Shown here piece by piece: positions 7,122-7,390 of a DNA stretch of 7,390 bases (its first letter is position 1; every line of letters starts with the position of its first letter). Where the stretch lies: assembly GCA_022424805.1 (NCBI GenBank), contig JAKMGR010000538.1, positions 1 to 7,390 on the forward strand, read 5' to 3'. Under the pieces are notes generated by a model that was not told where the DNA came from, searched no databases, and was given only the letters and a program-made list of their open reading frames with translations. The stretch comes from Verrucomicrobiales bacterium (GTDB lineage Bacteria; Verrucomicrobiota; Verrucomicrobiia; Verrucomicrobiales; DEV007). The position numbers and the translations under genes are program-made.

Positions 7122-7390
7122 ATGAAGAACGCAGCTGATTCGCCAGACCAGAAAATGATCCCGGTCCGCATTGCGGGCACCGGAAGCTATTTGCCTGAAC
7201 GGGTCATGACAAATCAGGAGCTGGAAGATCTCGTCGACACTTCCGACGAGTGGATCACCAGCCGCACCGGGATTCGCGAACGCCGGATCGCAGCCGAAGG
7301 CGAACACACGAGTCACCTCGCTGCCAAGGCTGGCGAAAAGGCATTGGAACAAGCAGGCCTCGATGGCGCCGATGTTCACCTCATTATTGT
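7122..7390 (+). CDS. fabH: 3-oxoacyl-ACP synthase III FabH, N-terminal part (runs off right edge)
   Basis: FabH condenses acetyl-CoA with malonyl-ACP to start fatty-acid synthesis. Only the first 89 codons are in the window. After a short extra N-terminus (MKNAADSPDQK) comes IPVRIAGTGSYLPERVMTNQ, then LVDTSDEWITSRTGIRERRI (37-55 and on), the FabH hallmark, and the start of the next helix and strand, AAKAGEKALEQAGLDGADVHLII. The catalytic Cys, His and Asn lie beyond the edge. ATG 7122 is taken as the start; an in-frame ATG at 7155 (M12) would give the more usual FabH N-terminus and is a real alternative. No Shine-Dalgarno sequence precedes either; instead the 44-base gap after plsX is pyrimidine-rich (CCTTTCCTTTTTTTCGC). 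Confidence 0.95.
   Translation, partial: MKNAADSPDQKMIPVRIAGTGSYLPERVMTNQELEDLVDTSDEWITSRTGIRERRIAAEGEHTSHLAAKAGEKALEQAGLDGADVHLII

Overview
The window looks like chromosomal DNA of a moderate-GC Gram-negative bacterium, most likely of the Planctomycetota-Verrucomicrobiota group, with Verrucomicrobiota (perhaps Opitutae) as my best guess. The reasons are the DUF5069 protein, the secreted ceramidase-like protein with an HQHD motif (both families I associate with that group), a NodT-type outer-membrane lipoprotein (so an outer membrane), and the near absence of Shine-Dalgarno sequences. The lineage is inferred from protein families, not from a marker gene.

Layout. Positions 1-533 (minus) hold the N-terminal 177 residues of a secreted neutral/alkaline ceramidase-like protein that runs off the left edge. 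A divergent intergenic region follows. Its right part carries a clear TPP riboswitch (about 824-908) and a long-loop intrinsic terminator (934-985), controlling thiC (1009-2940, plus), the HMP-P synthase of thiamine biosynthesis. Positions 2941-3418 have no convincing gene but contain a perfect 32-bp tandem duplication and several hairpins. Positions 3419-4951 (minus) encode a stand-alone RND-type outer-membrane efflux lipoprotein. It is divergent from a DUF5069 gene (5134-5580, plus), and the 182-bp gap between them has two perfect inverted repeats. At the right, rpmF (5761-5943), plsX (6064-7077) and the start of fabH (7122 to the edge) form the widely conserved bL32 / fatty-acid and phospholipid initiation cluster. 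An unusually clean terminator hairpin and a Shine-Dalgarno-sequestering hairpin lie between rpmF and plsX.

How the parts work together. Thiamine pyrophosphate should repress thiC through its leader RNA. rpmF-plsX-fabH links ribosome supply to acyl-phosphate formation (PlsX) and the first condensation of fatty-acid synthesis (FabH); the hairpins after rpmF would lower distal expression relative to the ribosomal protein. The efflux lipoprotein and the ceramidase-like gene have no visible functional partner here.

The genes themselves are ordinary. The most interesting signal is in the thiC leader: a 19-codon ORF whose Shine-Dalgarno-like sequence lies in the closing strand of the TPP aptamer and which ends two bases before the 3' arm of the terminator. 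This suggests, as a hypothesis only, that leader translation could couple TPP sensing to antitermination.
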